Origin: Hofstenia miamia
Lineage: Eukaryota; Xenacoelomorpha; Acoela; Hofsteniidae
Direction: 5' to 3'
Length of the DNA: 64,000 nucleotides
Assembly: GCA_900660155.1 (NCBI GenBank)
Contig: CABFPE010001099.1
Coordinates: forward strand, 60,224-124,223
A program made the position numbers and the translations under genes. The notes beneath the pieces are model-generated. The model did not search any database, had not been told where the DNA came from, and was given only the letters and a program-made list of their open reading frames with translations. Numbering within the stretch: position 1 is the first letter of the stretch; each line of letters begins with the position of its first letter. Shown piece by piece: positions 45,496-58,461 of the stretch.

Positions 45496-45565
45496 AGATT
45501 CGTGGTGTAAGCAACACATCCGTACATATGTATGGAAGAGTGTAGGTTCGAATCCTACCGAATCT
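45496..45565 (+). tRNA. tRNA-like sequence (pseudogene or SINE head), copy 3
   Basis: Base-identical to 24991-25060: intact acceptor and T stems and B box, unusual D and anticodon loops. Confidence 0.4.
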
Positions 45566-45734
45566 TTATCGGAAACACGAAACAATATTCAACTATTTCG
45601 TGATTGCATTTAGGAAACCAAGTTATATATTTGAGAACCAATTAGAATTGCTGAAAAAACTATATAATTTCACTAAGGTTTCATAATATGTCACAACCTT
45701 TCACAAAAAATTAATTAAAACTTTTCCGTAAAAT

Positions 45735-45803
45735 TGGACACACTGGATTTGAACCAATAACATCTCAAAAAATTGAGTGTGATCCCAATTTAACCAGTGT
45801 TCA
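45735..45803 (-). tRNA. second, opposed tRNA-like sequence, copy 3
   Basis: Same as 25230-25298, with the A-C mismatch in the acceptor stem and the B box GGTTCAAATCC. Confidence 0.35.
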
Positions 45804-46180
45804 AATAAGCATCAAATAAATTCAATTTCATACATTGGAAATTCACAAAGATTTGGCTATTACGTTTTTATGTATTTAATTATCTCAAAATATTTTAATA
45901 GATTGCTGAATGAAAGTTTAATCTTATTTCAAAATTCAAGATGAACTTAATTATCTCAAGATTTCAGAATAGGTTGCTTAATGCAGTATAACTCTAATTT
46001 AAGAATTTACATAATTTTTGAAAAGATGAACTTATTTACTGGGCAATTAAATTTTGAATATCATCAATATCATTAAAAAATGCCTAAAATGCTTGAAAAT
46101 TTATATGATATCAATAAATATATAGCATGACTTGAGGAGTCTTTTTTATAATTTGATCAAACAAAAACTCTTTTGATTGA

Positions 46181-46297
46181 AAGGTGGAAGAAATTGAAAA
46201 GCTATTAGATATACTTCAAGAGAATAGAAAAAAATTTCTATATGCAGTAAGCAAGGTTTTCCTAAATGAACTTATAATTAGCCCAATGAAAAGTTAG
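46181..46297 (+). pseudogene. coding relic P4 (copy 3)
   Basis: KVEEIEKLLDILQENRKKF…VFLNELI unchanged from copy 2. Confidence 0.35.
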
Positions 46298-46512
46298 AAA
46301 CACGGTAATAAACAAGGGTAGACGTGGGCTCGGTATATCCGCTTGGGTTAGGTACAAGTGCTTAAGACTTTGAGAGGAGAGTGTGATGTTAATTATCTTA
46401 AAGAAGGAGGTACATTATATTTTTCATTGGCCATTATCAATAGTTTAATATGGAATGGCATCCCATGATAGGGATGCAACTTTAATTATATTTGAGAAAA
46501 AATTTCAAAAAA

Positions 46513-46848
46513 ACAACATTGTGGTTAGTCCTTTTTAAGTTGATGTCACATGTGAAAGCACATAAATATATTAAAAATCTGCACGTTCCTGAGTCAAGTT
46601 ACAAATCTAGCCCAAGAGGTTGTTTGTGTAAAATTTCTTCAAAAAGCTTAGTGAAATATAGAAGGCTGTTAAGTTACTAATTACAACATTGTGATTAGTC
46701 CACTTAAGTTGACTTCACCCTTGAAAGCGTAAACATATTAGGATTCTGCCCGTTCCTGAGTAGGGGCACAAACCTCGCCTACGAGGTTGTTTTGTAAAAT
46801 TTGTTTAAAAAGCTTAGTGAAATATGGAGGGCTTCTAAGTTACTAATC
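46513..46848 (+). repeat. 170-bp tandem duplication (copy 3)
   Basis: Units start at 46513 and 46683, as in copy 2. Confidence 0.8.
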
Positions 46849-47119
46849 ATCATAGCTGCTCCTAAAAGAATTGTTGATGCTAGAAAAGATAAAGGAAAAA
46901 AGTTTTTGACAATGAAATTGCAATTTGTTTTGATAGTGGTGAAGATATTTATTTAAAATAGAATGAAGAATCTGACGGAAATACAAGTAAATGTTTTCAA
47001 CAGAAATTTAATGCTCTGTTTCGCATCAAGCTTTGCCGTTCTCTATGTATAAAAAGTAAATTTTGTAGCAGATAATATGCAATATTTCAGGCAGTTCGAG
47101 CTTACGCTTGCACTATGGA

Positions 47120-47495
47120 TTATTTGTGACCAAGATGCACACACGATGAGGACTCTGATTGAAATAATAAAGAAATAACCAAATCCACACAGAATGAAAT
47201 CCTTCCTATCATTGAACATTTACAAGCACCGAAATTATTAGTTTGAATTTCACGTTTATTTTCATGAACAAAGCTGCTATCTTGCTTGCAAACAGACAAA
47301 ATGTCGATAAGTTCTTCAATAGAAAAATCCGCACATTTTTCAAAATAACTTTTTCTATTAGCATTATTGCCAAATTTTTTCACAAAAAACTCAATAAAAC
47401 TTTTCAGTAGCCATTCAGTGAAAGATTTTCAACATTAGCATGTTTGGCACAACTAACAATATCCATTAGTGAAGATGGCTCCATCAGTTCTACAT
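47120..47495 (-). pseudogene. BTB/BACK-like coding relic (copy 3)
   Basis: 87-aa minus ORF 47120-47383 identical to copy 2. Just upstream on that strand (47548-47730) a 60-codon frame opens in this copy only, through clustered base changes; not credible as a gene. Confidence 0.33.
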
Positions 47496-47857
47496 GAACT
47501 AGAATGATCCCTGTGAAAGTTTCTAAATTTAGAAAACATGCTGAAGTTTAATCGAAATATATACAATTTAGTTTTTTAGAAAACCCGACTAAACTGCAGC
47601 TTTTAGCATGATAAGATATAAATTCATGATGCAAGTTCGCACTTGCATAAGAGTATCTATATATCAATGATTTTATCAATTTTGATCCACTCATCTCCTG
47701 TATGGTTTTCATCATTTTGCGATGTCTCACTTTCGTGACAATTTTCCAGGAAGATGTACTAAGTGGATTTTAAAAACTATCTCATTATAATCATAGACTT
47801 CTTGCTCTAAGTTTGATTCCAATATCTCTTTTGTGCAATACAAAGTTATGTTGATGT

Positions 47858-48127
47858 TTATATGCTTCTAAAAGAATCGAACAAACTTTGCCGCAAGGCC
47901 AAAGCTTTTTTCAAGGGTCTATTTCGGTGGTTATTCTTAAACAGCTTGTCTTTTTTTTTAAAATAGAAACTATTTTCATTAATTTTCAAGTACTTTTCCC
48001 AAAGCCTTTGAGGAAATTTACAAATTGTTAGTGAATGGTCACACATGAAATGGAAAAAATTTGAACAAAGCTGCTTTGAAATACCTGATGTAATTGAAAA
48101 CCTAAGTAGTTTTTTATGATAACTCAT
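47858..48127 (-). pseudogene. unrecognised basic ORF, truncated form (copy 3)
   Basis: First 89 residues as in copy 2 (through RQSLFDSFRSI), then a stop created where TTGATGTTTATATGC replaces CTTTCTTGATATGC. Confidence 0.22.
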
Positions 48128-48252
48128 ATTTATTGAAATTTATTCAAATTGTTCCCAAAATTAAGAATCAAATAATCATGATTTCTAAAGCACATAGAAT
48201 TATCAGCTAATACTTAAATATTTTTTAACAGATCATTGCACCTATAATGCTA

Positions 48253-48783
48253 GTGAAACAGAAAGTTACTCTGAATATGAATGTGACAAAATCACTAGAA
48301 GCTAAGTTATAAAAATTTTATTATCAGCATTTACAGAATATTAAAAAGGGAATATATTCAGGAAATCTGTTTGATATATCCAAATTTTACTAGACAGACA
48401 GAATATTCTACTCGTTTTTCAAAGCTTATTAATTCCAAGAAATTCATTTATCGGCAATAATAATTCATTTCAAGTTTGTTTAAGGAAAAACAATAAATCG
48501 CAAACAATGTATCACATCTTGATATTCAATATATATTTTGAGCTTATTTGGAAGCAATTACCAAATAATGTATAAGAACTGACAACATTTGAATTTTTCT
48601 GTTGTTTTATATAGTTTACATAGTTGTTTAATAGGAGTAAATTTTACATGAACGATTAAAATGTCGTCTTTTAATTCTATGCTTTAATCATTTGCTTGCC
48701 ACACATCTCACCATTTAGATTAAGGAAATTCTTAAATCAGCTTCTTACAAATCTTACTGTTTTGTATGAATAAGTTTGTTTTA
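48253..48783. other. divergent patch (copy 3 version)
   Basis: Replaces 27750-28290. Begins GTGAAACAGAAAGTTACTCTG; only an island near 48418-48478 is shared. Includes CATTTGCTTGCCACACATCTC. No gene recognised. Confidence 0.65.
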
Positions 48784-48858
48784 TGGATTAGCATTTAATT
48801 GAATGAAAGCCCGAATTGCTTAAGGAGAGAATGCTACTTATTACTTTACAGGTTTTCA

Positions 48859-49657
48859 TAAAATTTAGCTACCCATTTAAAGCTGTTTGACACTACAATG
48901 GATTGCAAACTTAACTGGCACATCCACGTTACCAAAATTTGTAGAAAACCATTCCAAAATTTTTCTATTTTGAGAAGCATTGGTAACACTGTTCTATGTC
49001 AATTTTTGTGTCAGCTATTTCTATTTACGATCATTGGAACCTTCCAGTGTATCTTGACAAGAAAATTCAAATGTTTTGCAAATAAAATATTTCAGAGTGA
49101 CGATGAAGTAATTATTAAATTTTAAAGACATGATAAAGCTATTAAGCTATTCCTTCAAATGGCTGTGATTTCTAGTCATCAACTACATCATTTATTCTCT
49201 CCAGTTTCACTTAGGTCTGGTAAGTTTTTATTCCTTATACAGCATCAGTCCAAAGAGCGCAGCAATTTTTTTATATTATGTTGCCATTTGTAAATTTTAT
49301 TTTATTTTATAAGTAATCGTATGCATCTATCTATCAATTTTGCTCCAATTATTTTGTAGATTAGTAAGTGCCTTAATATTATTTGTTGCTTACGCCTGCT
49401 ACAGTCTCTAAGTTTTTATTCTAACAGAGTTACAAAAGTGGCCGATAATATTCACAAGAATACAAAGATAAGCACTAGGTAAAAAGTTAGCAGAATTAAG
49501 AAGAAGGTTTATAAATGTCTATGGGAAGTATTTGAAAATATAACTAAAGTAACTAAATATACTATAAAACATACTACCATTTTAATTTTTGCAATTATTG
49601 TCACTATATTATTATTTCTTGCATTATGCAATTAAAGTCATTTGCTACTACTACTAC
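48859..49657 (+). mobile_element. 3' end of a LINE (copy 3)
   Basis: ORF 48898-49125 with DCKLNWHIHV and a (CTA)4 tail at 49645-49657, as in copy 2. The LINE therefore inserted before the 20.5-kb duplication. Confidence 0.6.
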
Positions 49658-49735
49658 AGTAAAAAGTTAAAAAATTAATGAAAATCTTTAAGAACTTCGA
49701 AGATGTTTGACTTCTTATATTTTTTCTTAAGTCTT

Positions 49736-49927
49736 TCACATTAACAATTGTAAATAAAACGCCACTCGACCTGACTCGGCCCGTCTGGGGGTGATCCGCA
49801 TCCCGTCAGGGTATCCAGTAGTTTTACCCAATTCGCCCTGCGGGAGAAAATTATTTGGTAAAGAATCGTTTTTTCCTTCATTTTCAGTTGCAGAAACAAA
49901 ATGAATGAAGGTAGTTATTTCTGCCAT
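49736..49927. repeat. GC-richer island (copy 3)
   Basis: Same as 29243-29434. Confidence 0.45.
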
Positions 49928-50421
49928 TGGTTTTAGCCTACTTCATTATCTGAGAAGAATTTGGAAACTTTTCCAAGCATGCGATTTTTCAGTTAAAAAT
50001 GAATAAAATAGATACTTCGGCTCAAAAATTCAGATCAGATGACAAATTGACTTGGTAAGAACTAGAGACATGTGCAAATCTGTACGAAATTTTACAAAAG
50101 TAGTTAAAGAAGTTAACAATAGCTCCTGAATATTTTCTATAGTTACTAAATGTAAGCTAAAAACGATTTATGTTCAAAACAAAGGGCTAGCAGATTAAAC
50201 CATAAAATGAAGTCTGCAATCGGCCAACAGAATTGTTTGAGTGACTATAAATATTCACCATAGATACCTCGAAATCATCCTTTGGTTAACATTATTACAA
50301 TCTTTTGCAGCAGAACATCAAAATTTTCTACCTGATATAAACCGTTTCACCAACCATCGTAATTGGGCAAACAGCATGAAAATTAAACAACTTTCGCTAA
50401 AATGAGATTGATCAAAATTGA

Positions 50422-50571
50422 ATGATGATGCAACACTTAAAGGATCAAAATGCTGCACTTCAAAAAGTTTGGCAATATGCTAAAAATAATAGGTCAATGG
50501 AAGATTCCCTTGAGTTTTCAGACAAAAATATTGAAATGTATGCTCCATTTCCTCTTGGGGATGGGCGTTGA
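50422..50571 (+). pseudogene. short coding-like frame, unrecognised (copy 3)
   Basis: Same 49 codons as 29929-30078 (ALQKVWQYAKNN…MYAPFPLGDGR). Confidence 0.25.
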
Positions 50572-50874
50572 AGTGAATCAGTGGATATACCATCGTCTGC
50601 CGAGTACAACTGAAATGCGAATGATTGGAAATCAACCTCTTGCAATTCGAAAAATTGCCTTGGTTTGAGCAATTCGTTTTCAGTGCAGTTGTTAATGAAT
50701 TCTATTGACAAATAAATATTGAAGAGTAAGATAATTAATTTTAGCTTCAATAGTTAAATGTGAGCGTTTAATCAACTCGAAAAATGGGCAAAGGTATATT
50801 TATGTCCATGCAAATCAGGAACTGATCAAGGGAAATAGGCACCATTATAATCTATTCAATTTTACAATATTCAA

Positions 50875-51087
50875 TTAATGATACCTTCCTCGAAAGATTT
50901 GGCAGGTTTTGAATAACAAATGTATCAGTAAATTAAAAACTTTCTCATTATTATTTAAAGTTTCAATTTTTAGATAAGTAGACAATGCCATCACTAGATG
51001 AAAGTCCGAAGGAGCTAGGTCTGGACTATAGGATGGATGTGCTAATATACAGTATCTAATTAACAATTTTAAATTAACCCTAACCAT
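50875..51087 (-). mobile_element. mariner transposase C-terminal relic (copy 3)
   Basis: 70-aa minus ORF with HPSYSPDLAPSDFHLV, identical to copy 2. Dead fragment carried along by the macro-duplication. Confidence 0.8.
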
Positions 51088-52745
51088 TTGAACATTGAAA
51101 TTAAATTAATTCAAATGAATAAAATAATAATTCAGATAAACGAAAAACATATTAAGTTGCTAAGAACCAATATATAAAACAAAAATCGCTTATTTATACT
51201 TAATTATGGGCACTGACATACGAAAGTAGAGACATGGAAGAATGTTCCCCCGTCAGGTTTTCAAATTTGATTTTGGAATGTTAAAAAAAATTTTTCTGTA
51301 AAAAAATTGAAAAATTTTAAATCTAAAATCGTGAAATGCATTTTAAGGGACAATTTTAGCAAAGGTTTTTAAAAATGTTACCAGGGATTCCCTCTGCCTA
51401 AGAGCATAACTAAGACGTCCCTCGTCAGAAAATCCTGCGTACGTCTCTGATTAACCTGAATCCGGCTGAATTAAATTGACAACCTAATTTTATTTGAAAT
51501 GCTGTGAGTACACTCTTATTGCAAGTGATTTATACTAAATCAACAGTAAAATGCAGATTTTTGTCGTAATGTTCACATTAATTGCATCATGTTATAACTA
51601 AATCTGAAAATAGATTGTTTTTCAGATCGTTAAGTCTATGACAACTATTAAATTTTTTTAAAGTCAGTCATTATTCAAAGTTGCTTTTGGGAAGTTGGTG
51701 GTATAAAAGTCTCAGTTAATTCAAAGAAAATGATAAAAGTTTTTTCTTTTTTAAAATATTCAAATTACGTGAATTTACATCTCAATTAGACATAATCGAA
51801 ATAATCGATTTCCATATTTTTATTAGAAGTGGCTAAGTCTTTTGATTAATAATAACCAGAGAAGCTTTCCTTAAAGTTGAAAACGTGACTTTCCGTGGTT
51901 TTCTAAACAATTTGAGTAATATTCAAAAATCCTTGTTAATTTAATTCGTAGTTTAGTTTAATTACTAGACATATTTATTGGCATCAGTCTGTCTTAGTAT
52001 AATAGAACATCATCTTCAAATAATGAGCGTAAATTATCCTTCACAATTCATAGACGTCTTCCCCTCATACTTATTAAGTAAACCACTGAAATAAAATTAT
52101 ATCATCATGCACATACAATTTAAAAGTTAAAATGAAACATATCAAGAAATCTCTGCTTGTTATTGCGTATTTGTGACGTCATTTAATCAATTCACTTTGT
52201 CACAAATTCAAATTTGAGGTTTAAATATTGTATTACATTCGAGATTTAGTTGTAATACATTTAGTGATACATAGCTAAAACTATTGATCTCAATTTTAAA
52301 TTTGACTATTTTATTATAAGTGGTAAGGCAAAGCGTTCTGGCCAATCTTTCAGTATAAAATGTGTAGAAAAAATCTATATTTCGAAATTATGTAAAGAAT
52401 AAATCAATACTGGTACCAATTTTAAAAACGTCAAGAAAGGAAATACAAAACTAAACAAAACACAGAATATTTTCAAATAAAAGCTAAAGCAAGTTTATTG
52501 CTAAAGTGTATATAATTCTACAAACTAACACATGACAAATACTTACAAAACTCTTTTCATACCTTTCTGGACATTAGATTAGAACTATTGTGAAAAATCA
52601 CGTTTTATTGAAGTAGATGCTAGATTTCAAATAATTAAATCAACTGTTGTCACTGAAATCATGCAAAAGAATCACACAAATGAGTTCAGAAAGTTGGTAA
52701 AGCCGAAATCTTCCTCAGCATTTCACTGAATTAAGTCGGCCCCAG
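51088..52745. other. long stretch without recognised gene (copy 3)
   Basis: Near-identical to 30595-32252. Differences cluster at the right end (GAATTAAGTCGG for GAGGAAAGTCAG near 52727). Confidence 0.45.
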
Positions 52746-52908
52746 CTACAGCCGCCGGGCAACATGGCAGGGATCTTGTGAGTCAAAGATAATGCTCATC
52801 AACCAACACTTTTCTCTTACCACACCTGCCTCTAACTGCTGGATATGATTAGCAAGCTCACAGCGATGAGTGGCAATTACTTTCCTCACTTGGCTTTCTA
52901 TTATTGTG
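52746..52908 (-). pseudogene. GC-richer junction frame preceding the minisatellite (copy 3/4 border)
   Basis: Same minus-strand peptide (ESQVRKVIATHRCELANH…DPCHVARRL) as at 32253-32415; a 139-aa ORF fuses it through the minisatellite in this copy. Confidence 0.3.
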
Positions 52909-53256
52909 TGTAATTTTAATAATTTCACTATCACAAACAATAATTTTAGTAATTTTAGTATCACAAACATTAATTTTAATAATTTCAGTATCAGGAATAA
53001 TAATTTTAGTAATTTTAGTATCACAAATATTAATTTTAATAATTTCAGTTTCACAAGCATTAATTTTAATAATTTCAGTATCACAAACAATACATACAGT
53101 ATTCCATCAGAAATTTTCGTGTTGGTTATTGAACTCTGTAAAGATTCAAGACGACCCGAAAGCATAAAAATATTATATTATATCATTGGTTACCAAGAAC
53201 AGTGGCAATCTATAGAGATTCACAAACGGTTCTTGTGTCTTAAGAGAAGAGATTAA
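52870..53256 (+). pseudogene. minisatellite-fused ORF with P1 tail (copy 4), 128 aa
   Basis: NFNNFSITNI-type decapeptides, then TYSIPSEIFVLVIELCKDS…FLCLKRRD. The longest of the series. The repeat frame differs from copy 3. Confidence 0.25.
52914..53091 (+). repeat. 30-bp minisatellite (copy 4)
   Basis: About six units, including the TTTCACAAGCATTAA variant that copy 2 also has. Ends AATACATACAGTATTCC like copy 2. Confidence 0.93.
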
Positions 53257-53922
53257 TTGACAGATTTAGATAACCGCGGCGTCTCGCCAGTTGCCTTAGA
53301 TACACTAACAATTTTCTATTTGCAGTAAAAATTGTGTTATCGAATTAAATATGAATTTGCCGAACAAAAAGGTAGAAACACTGCAACAAACAATGGTAGT
53401 CGCGGGTTCGGTATATTCAAATGGGTTGGGTATAATTGCTTAAGATTTTGGGAGGGATTCATACTTTTATTTATTTAACATTTTATTTTTCAATGGCTAT
53501 TATCAATACTTTAAAATGGAGTGGGATCCCATGATAGGGATGCAGCTATAATTATATTTGAGAAGGAATTGCAAAAGAAATTATAAAATTATGATTAGTC
53601 CATTTAATTTGACTTCGCATGTGAAACCCTAATTATATATATATAAATTCTGCACGTTTCTGAGTCGGCGGACAAGTCTCGTGTAAAATGTTTTTAAAAA
53701 GCTCAGGGAAATATAAAGGTCTTCTAAGTTACTAATTACCATTGCTGCTCTTAGAAGAATTGAAGATGATAGAATGATAGTGGTGCGGATTATTATTTTC
53801 AATAGAATAAAGAATCTGATGGAGATACAACTAAATTATTTCAACGGGCACTTAAAGCTTTGTTTCGCATCAAGTTTTTCTCGTTCTTTATATATAAAAT
53901 CCACCATAAGAATAAAAGTTTT

Positions 53923-54173
53923 CTATCAATAAACGTTTACAAGCATAGCAATTACTAGCTTGAATTACACACTCCGTTTCATTAACAAAGCTGTTAATTT
54001 GTTTGCAAGCTGACAAATATTCGATAAGTCATTCAATAGTAAAATCGGCACATTTCTCAAAAACAACACTTTCAATAAGCATTATTGCAAAGAAATCAAT
54101 ACAACTTTACAGTAGCCATTAAGTGAAAGATTTTCAACCAGTTTTTTTAGCATACAAACCAATTCCATTAGGT
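53923..54173 (-). pseudogene. BTB/BACK-like coding relic, block A version (copy 4)
   Basis: Same broken minus-strand peptide as at 981-1231. Confidence 0.28.
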
Positions 54174-54266
54174 AAGAACTAGAAGGATCCCTATTACTCC
54201 GATTTTGTAATGTACTTATGGCAAACAAGACACATGTAGAGCTTGTGATTTAAAATCAGCTCATAA

Positions 54267-54290
54267 ATATATATATATATGTATAATATA

Positions 54291-54328
<38 letters not shown>
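54267..54328. repeat. (AT)n microsatellite, block A copy 4
   Basis: Same length as in copies 1 and 3, unexpected for a free-running microsatellite. Confidence 0.95.
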
Positions 54329-54331
<3 letters not shown>

Positions 54332-54760
54332 GCTTTTTGCTATGAAATACCGGCCGAAATTTCTAATCCACTTACCGAGAATTGCACTTTTTTCCAAAAT
54401 GGTAGCTAGTATAATGAAACACTTCACTGCAAAATTTCAAGGATTTATGCGTGAAAACGTTGTCATGATGAGGTTTTAAAAAAATTTAAATTTTCAAAAG
54501 GCATGATAGTTAATCAGAGTGTAGAAATAAATATAAAATTTTGGCTACTTTTTACTAAATTCTAGTACAAGCTCTAAGCATTTTATTTAGATGTAAAGCA
54601 AAATTTCAATCACTATATGTTTCTTAATTATTACTTAAATGTAAAAAGTATTTGAGACAATCTAAATGAGACTACAACGTAAATATAGAAGGTGATTTCA
54701 TATTGGCAATCAAACAGAAATTATATTCTAAATTTCATTTTCACATGGCATCAACTACTA

Positions 54761-57502
54761 GATGGTTGAATGTAAACTAACACGTTTATTTAAAGCCCAA
54801 GCACATAATTACAAGTTATTCAGAGAATAGTAATTTAAGCTAAATGAACTTCCTTTAAATTCAAGAAGGCTAATTGGAAATTACAATATAGGATGCTGTA
54901 AATTGAATATTTAGGGATGTGGGAAATTTAATTCAAACCAGGTAATTTTTAAATTATTTTATCTAAATGATAAAGTTACATAATTTCTAGAAATGAATAG
55001 TTATATTGGCAAAATGATAAAAACATTTTCATATTTACATGAAATATCATGTATTAATTCTTGATATGATTAAATGATGAAATCTCAAAATTAATGAATA
55101 TTAATATTTTAAAAGATTTGTTTGATATACTCTTGGAAAATAGACATGAAATTATAAAAAATGGAAATGGATTTTAAATAAAAATTACAATTTAGATAAA
55201 CTGTTAGTGTGTTCCAAATCTGAAATTCAAAAAAATGTAATTTTGAAAAATACTTGGTCTAATCTAGTTAGCAGTTACTTTAATTTCAATATCAGATTTT
55301 GATTTTTAAATTTAACTATTGTATTCTAAATAATTTTATGAACTTCAAAAATTTTGAAGCTAATTATTTTTATTCAAAATTTTGATATATTTTATTGATA
55401 ACTAGCACAGATCTATTTATTTATTGCAAATCGAAAATTTTGATTATAATTATATTTGAACTTCAAAGAACAGATTTCTAGAATTGTGGTACAAATACAG
55501 TATGATTGCATGACATATTCTATACACCTTTTACTTTGATTTTGATAACAGATTTATTATAAAAAATCTATATTGTCATTTTAAATAATTTTTTTATAAA
55601 TATCAGAATTCCAAAATTTATTATTTTCATGCAAAATTTCTTATATTTTATATGAAATCTATACTAAATTATATGGATTGAGAATAAAAATTGTAGATTA
55701 AAATTTTATTTGAATTTCAAAGAACAGATTTCTATAGTTTCACTGATGTTAATGAAAATTTATTTAATACTTATAGGAAAATAAAGAAAAAAATTTATGA
55801 GTTGTATAAAAGTAAAAATTCAAAATTGTTGAAACATTGTAACATTGTGATTTCAAAATTTCAGAAAAGATTGTTGATGCAAATTTTTTGCATTTCAAAA
55901 TCCAAGAAAAATATATTCATCTCAAAATTTTATGATAGATTGCTGAATAAAAGTTTAATCTTATTTCAAAATTCAATATGAATTTAACTATATCTCAAAA
56001 TTTCAGAATAATTTGTTGAAGGCAAACAGATTTTTTCAAATTAAATATGAAATTTCTGCACATTCAATTTTACTGGTATGCTTTTTAATTAGAGTGTTAT
56101 CTGCTGGATTAGATCTGGAAAAATTTTTATTCTTAAATTTACTCAATTGAAATGCAATAAATTTGGAACTGTTCTTCTAGTATTTGGTGTGAATTTTATA
56201 ATATTTAAATAGTAGTTTATTTGAATTTCAGAAACAGATTTCTAGAAAGGTGTGGAAACTAAGGTATGATTACCTGGCCTAATCTAGATAAATGTTTCTT
56301 AAAATTCAACATCCATTTAAATATTTAAAATTCAAGAAAATTATTGGAATATTTATGTCTTAATGATAAAACATATCCCTTTAACATTTCACACCAATTT
56401 GTGAATATAAATCAGACATTGAAGAAAATTTTGACAAATGAAAAATTGTCATAATTCAATTGTACATGAGATTCAGTGCACAACATTTACCAATAAATAC
56501 TTTAGATAACCAATTAAAAATTTCAAAATATGTTTGTAAAATTCCAAAATTCTAATAAGTTGCTTTTGTTTTTACCACAACTTTATTCTGTTTTTCCTTA
56601 TCAATGCTTAAAGGATTTAGCAAAATTTTTGCCATATATACATTATTATTATGATTCATTATAGAGCCTTATTTGCTGTTATTTCATTTATTGAGTGTTA
56701 ATAATTGATTTTTTGAGAGCATAGAAACATATCAAAGAATTCACAAATATATTTTCAAATAGAAATATCCACTAATAGAAACAAACAACAATAACAAATG
56801 AGAAAAAGTTCAGAAATGCTTAACTCAGCTTCCTTGAAAATGTCATATTGATATTTCTGGAAATTTGAATCAAGACATCTCTTTGTTTCTTCTGCCTCTG
56901 TGAATGATAATTTCTAAGAAATTCCCTCTCTTGAACAACCTTCTTGGTAATAAACTTTTTCATATTATCAGTTTTAGTGATATTTATGAAAATTTAGACA
57001 ATACTTATAGTAAATCAAAAATAAAAAAAAACTCAATTTATCAAATTTATAAAAGTAAATATTCAAAATTATTGAAACTTTGGAACATTGTGATTTCAAA
57101 ATTTCAGAAAAGGTTATTGATGTAAATTTTTTGCATTTCAAGATCCAAGAAAAATATATTCATCTTAAAATTTTATGATAGTTTGCTGAATAAAAGTATA
57201 ATCATATTTCAAAATTCAAGATGAATTTAACTATATCTCAAAATTTCAGAATAATTTGTTAAAGGCAAACAGATTTTTTAAAATTAAGTACGAAATTTCT
57301 GCACATTCAAACTTACTTGCTTGACTTTATAATCAGAGTGTTTTCTGAGGTATTAGATCTTGAATAATTTTGGTTCTTAAATTTACACAATTGAAATGCA
57401 ATAAAATTGGAACTGTTCTTCTAGTATTTGGTGAAATTTAATAATATTTAAATAAAAGTTTATTTGAAATTCAGGAAAAGATTTCTAAAAGGTGTGTGGA
57501 AA
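54761..57502 (+). repeat. A+T-rich repeat field (copy 4)
   Basis: Counterpart of 1819-4560 at a constant offset. Includes the repeat-derived 73-aa ORF 56904-57125. No credible gene. Confidence 0.75.
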
Positions 57503-58250
57503 CTTAACTTTACACAAATGTAACTTTTAAAATTCTGTAGTTTATAAGTAATAATGAAATTTTGAATTTACAAAACAAAATCTGATATTAAAATTAAAGT
57601 AAGAGGTATCTAGATTAGGGCAGGTAAGCATATCTTAGTTTCCACACCTTTCTAGAAATCTGATCTTTGAAATTCAAATTAAATTGCAATCTACAATTTT
57701 TATGACCAATCTATATAATTCATGACTAATTTTCAATAAAATATATCAAAATTTTACATGAAAATAATGAACCCTTATTATTCTGAAGATTAAAAGATTT
57801 ATTTTGAAATGCAATTGTTAAATTTATAAAACAAAATCTGTTATTGAATTCAAAGTAACTGGTATCTAGATTAGGCAAGGTAAGCACACCTTAGTTTCCA
57901 CACCTTTCTAGACATATGCTCTTTGAAATTCAAATAAAATTTCAATCTACAATTATTATGACAAATCTATTTATTTCAGGACTGATTTCTATTAACATAT
58001 GTCAAAATTTTACATGAAAATAATTAACTTTTAATATTCAGAAGTTCAAAAGAAATATTTTGAAATGAATTCATAAAACAAAATCTGTTTTTAAAATCCA
58101 AGTAACAGGTATCTAGATTAAGCTAGGTAAGCATACCTTAGTTTTACCTCCTTTCTAGAAATCTGAATCTTGTAATTCAAATAAATTTATAACCTACAAT
58201 TTTTATCCGCTAACTCCATATATCAGTACTGATTTTTAATTCATAATATC
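57503..58250 (-). repeat. ~250-bp satellite array, minus orientation (copy 4)
   Basis: Same orientation as copies 1 and 3. Confidence 0.85.
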
Positions 58251-58251
58251 A

Positions 58252-58461
58252 TGGATGATAGCTAAGAACAGCGGCAATCTATGGAGATTCATGAATGGGT
58301 TTTTGTGTTCCAAAAGAAGAGATCGTTAAGTTGAAGATTTAGATAAATGCGGCGTCTTCTCAGTTGCCTTGGATAAACTTACAGAGAATAGAAACAATGT
58401 TATCTATGCATTAAGAGCTGTGTTCGTAAATTTAATATGTATTAGTACAAGGAAATGGTAG
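58252..58461 (+). pseudogene. coding relic P2 (copy 4)
   Basis: As at 5310-5519: WMIAKNSGNLWRF…KRRDR, stop, VEDLDKCGVF…VNLI. Confidence 0.35.

Larger units (their letters stand above)
32421..52913 (+). repeat. 20.5-kb tandem array, copy 3 (complete)
   Basis: The only macro-copy with both borders and no rearrangement specific to itself on a large scale; 20,493 bp. Anchors at 32613 and 53105 are 20,492 bp apart. It resembles copies 1/4 in the left repeat field and copy 2 around P3 and the right half. Confidence 0.93.
44471..52913 (+). repeat. 8.4-kb right half of the macro-repeat (copy 3)
   Basis: Starts at ATTACTTCCAACCTG, where copy 2 (23966) also becomes alignable; 8,443 bp against 8,455 bp in copy 2. 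Segments between listed features hold A+T-rich sequence without recognised genes. Confidence 0.9.
53105..54760 (+). repeat. conserved 1,656-bp block A (copy 4)
   Basis: Same length and same internal positions as copies 1 and 3. Confidence 0.92.
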